Source of the DNA: Novosphingobium sp. BW1
Lineage (GTDB): Bacteria; Pseudomonadota; Alphaproteobacteria; Sphingomonadales; Sphingomonadaceae
Direction: 5' to 3'
Assembly (NCBI RefSeq): GCF_008107685.1
Contig: NZ_VIRF01000041.1
Coordinates: 1 to 64,000 of the forward strand
Length of the DNA stretch: 64,000 nt
Positions 62,624-64,000 of the stretch are shown here, piece by piece. Positions within the stretch are counted from its first letter, which is position 1; every line of letters starts with the position of its first letter. The position numbers were made by a program, and so were the translations under genes. The notes under the pieces were generated by a model. It saw only the letters and a program-made list of their open reading frames with translations, made no database searches and was not told where the DNA came from.

Positions 62624-63205
62624 TCAGATCCCGGAAATCGCCTGATTGACCAGAACCTTGTCGGCATCAGCCGAGTGGTTGCCAGCAATGAGGCCGCGGG
62701 CAGCCGCAGTGGCTGCGTCAGCCGCAACGGCACGAAGGTCGGCAACGGCTGCAAGCTGGGCAGCACCGATCTTGTCTTCGGCCATCTTCTCACGGCGGGC
62801 AATGACGTCCGCCGTGTCGGTTTCAGCCTTGGCAACGATGGCGACCGCTTCCTTGCGGGCATGCTCAAGCATTTCGGCGGCGTCCTTTTCGGCACCGGCG
62901 ATCTTGTCGGCATACTCCTTGCGCAGGGCTTCTGCCTCGGCGCGCAGGGTCTTGGCTTCCTCGAGCTGGGCCTTGATGTCCGCGATGCGGGAATCAAGAC
63001 CGCGGCCGATGGCCTTGGGAACGCCCTTCCATAGAGCGATGCCCAGAAGCACCAGCATCGAGGCACTGACGACCATCGCCGGAGGGGCAAAGCCCAGCAG
63101 CATCGGCTCGGCGTGGTGCTCGACACCCGCGTGGGTCTCGGCGGCCGCTTCGACGTGCGCGCCTTCGTTTTCCAGGGAGGACTGGACGGCAGGGGTATCA
63201 GCCAT
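62624..63205 (-). CDS. atpF: ATP synthase F0 subunit b
   Basis: The 193-residue protein has an unusual 35-residue hydrophilic N-terminus rich in Ala, Glu and His, one membrane helix (about 40-60, PAMVVSASMLVLLGIALW), then a long charged coiled coil that forms the peripheral stalk with b'. Its start overlaps the b' stop by 8 bp. The two-gene b/b' form is typical of alphaproteobacteria. Confidence 0.93.
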   Translation of the reverse strand: MADTPAVQSSLENEGAHVEAAAETHAGVEHHAEPMLLGFAPPAMVVSASMLVLLGIALWKGVPKAIGRGLDSRIADIKAQLEEAKTLRAEAEALRKEYADKIAGAEKDAAEMLEHARKEAVAIVAKAETDTADVIARREKMAEDKIGAAQLAAVADLRAVAADAATAAARGLIAGNHSADADKVLVNQAISGI

Positions 63206-63692
63206 GGACCAGGTTCTCCTTCACGGCGGCGCGGACCTGGCCCTCGTCGAGCGAGAGACCGGCAACACGGCCGATGATGTCACGGGCAGCTTCGGCTGCA
63301 ACCGTTTCGATTTCGTCTGCCGCAGCCTTGCGAGCGGCAGCGATGCCAGCTTCGGCTTCGGCGATCTTGCCGTCGATCGTGACCTGGGCGGCGGCGAGGC
63401 GCTGCTCGGTTTCGGTCGCGGCCGTGGCACGGGCCTCGGCGATCAGGGCGTGGGCCTTGGCGCGGTTGGCGTTTTCACGCTCCCGCCAGGATTCCTCTTC
63501 GGCATCCGCCTGCTTGCGCGCGCGCTCGGCGGCAAGGAGGTCGTCGGCAATCTGGGTGTCGCGCTTCGCAACCGTGTCCATGATCTTCGGAACCATGCCC
63601 CGTCCTATGACGAAGAAGGTGAAACCGAAGAACACCAGCATCCAGAAGATCTGGCTGGAAAAGGTTGCGGCAAGCTGTTCGATCTGAGGCAT
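63198..63692 (-). CDS. ATP synthase F0 subunit b'
   Basis: The 164-residue protein starts MPQIEQLAATFSSQIFWMLV, with one membrane helix (about 11-32) and a long Ala/Glu-rich coiled coil. It pairs with subunit b in the peripheral stalk. It lies between atpE and atpF in the order atpE-b'-b. Confidence 0.93.
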   Translation of the reverse strand: MPQIEQLAATFSSQIFWMLVFFGFTFFVIGRGMVPKIMDTVAKRDTQIADDLLAAERARKQADAEEESWRERENANRAKAHALIAEARATAATETEQRLAAAQVTIDGKIAEAEAGIAAARKAAADEIETVAAEAARDIIGRVAGLSLDEGQVRAAVKENLVHG

Positions 63693-63803
63693 GGGTCAGC
63701 CCTGTGGTCGAGGTGGCCGGAAAAAGTGTTCCGCGATCCGGCTGCCCTACCAAAGGGTCAGGGCAGCCGGATGCGGATCAGTGTGGTCTGGATCAGTCCG
63801 CGA

Positions 63804-64000
63804 TTACGCGGCGAAGATCAGCAGAGCCGCGATAACGAACGAGAGAAGACCGAGAAGCTCGGCACCGGCAAAGCCGATGAAGAGACGGCCCTGCTGCGCG
63901 TCGGCAGCACCCGGGTTGCGCAGCGCGCCTTCGAGGAACTTGGCGAACACGTTGCCCACGCCGATCGAGGCGAGACCAGCACCGATAGCGGCGAAACCTG
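63804..64000 (-). CDS. atpE: ATP synthase F0 subunit c, partial
   Basis: The last 64 residues are inside the window; the start lies beyond the right edge. The sequence shows [20 protein letters not shown], the loop [13 protein letters not shown] and the second helix [20 protein letters not shown], where Glu in GAELL is the proton-binding carboxylate. The stop TAA is at 63804-63806. Confidence 0.97.
   Translation of the reverse strand, partial: GFAAIGAGLASIGVGNVFAKFLEGALRNPGAADAQQGRLFIGFAGAELLGLLSFVIAALLIFAA

Overview
The window reads as high-GC alphaproteobacterial chromosome, most likely a sphingomonad (Novosphingobium-like; this is inference from protein style and gene order, not a database match). 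Supporting signs are the paired F0 b and b' genes, a zinc-free L31, a TIGR02300-type acidic zinc-ribbon protein, a class II EPSP synthase, a bamA/ompH/fabZ block joined to dxr-cdsA-uppS-frr-pyrH, and a LexA-type direct repeat GAAC-N7-GAAC. Almost all of the window is core housekeeping genome. The only clear accessory material is at the extreme left, where an IS630-family transposase tail abuts a decapitated tyrosine integrase next to a tRNA-Met gene, the probable edge of an integrated island lying to the left.

Layout. 0-6.2 kb: island edge, tRNA-Met, a 2H phosphoesterase, then mltG-fabF-acpP and aspS on the minus strand. 6.3-16.9 kb: a conserved unknown protein, rnd-oxyR, two MFS transporters around pgsA, a small membrane ORF with an operator-like palindrome, a CsbD protein, an EVE-domain protein, a 2OG-Fe(II) oxygenase and a GGDEF-EAL protein. 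17-20.7 kb: a tightly overlapped dapF-mtaB-ftsY-yciB operon. 20.7-28.4 kb: YrhK-like gene, a frameshifted membrane protein, kup, and the cytochrome c maturation operon ccmC-D-E-F-G-H-TPR, without ccmA/ccmB. 28.4-30.2 kb: tRNA-His, prolyl-4-hydroxylase-like protein, PilZ protein, rpmE.

30.3-43.4 kb is a long minus-strand block for translation and envelope building: rpsB-tsf, a three-gene interruption (secreted protein; NmrA-like reductase divergent from an HxlR regulator), then pyrH-frr-uppS-cdsA-dxr-rseP-bamA-ompH-fabZ. 43.6-46.2 kb holds an unknown gene divergent from a small membrane-protein ORF that carries three LexA-type boxes, then psd-pssA. 46.4-53.7 kb: tRNA-Tyr, rlmB, a lipoprotein, hup, the ffh-rpsP-rimM-trmD-rplS block, tRNA-Ala and the TIGR02300 gene. 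53.9-64 kb: aroA-cmk, a zinc alcohol dehydrogenase pseudogene, rpsA, two unknown membrane proteins, gloB, a single-domain MetE-like protein with an upstream dyad, and the start of the F0 ATP synthase operon (atpE-b'-b), which runs off the right edge.

Functionally the window joins phospholipid synthesis (pgsA, cdsA, pssA, psd), fatty acid synthesis (fabF, acpP, fabZ), isoprenoid and peptidoglycan carrier synthesis (dxr, uppS, mltG), outer-membrane assembly (bamA, ompH, rseP), SRP targeting (ffh, ftsY) and ribosome or tRNA maturation. The strongest candidate for something undescribed is the SOS-type locus at 44.2-44.6 kb: a sigma70-like -35, three LexA boxes, two DnaA-box-like sequences and a leader hairpin in front of a 90-residue protein with one N-terminal membrane helix. 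No CRISPR array, rRNA operon or replication origin was seen.
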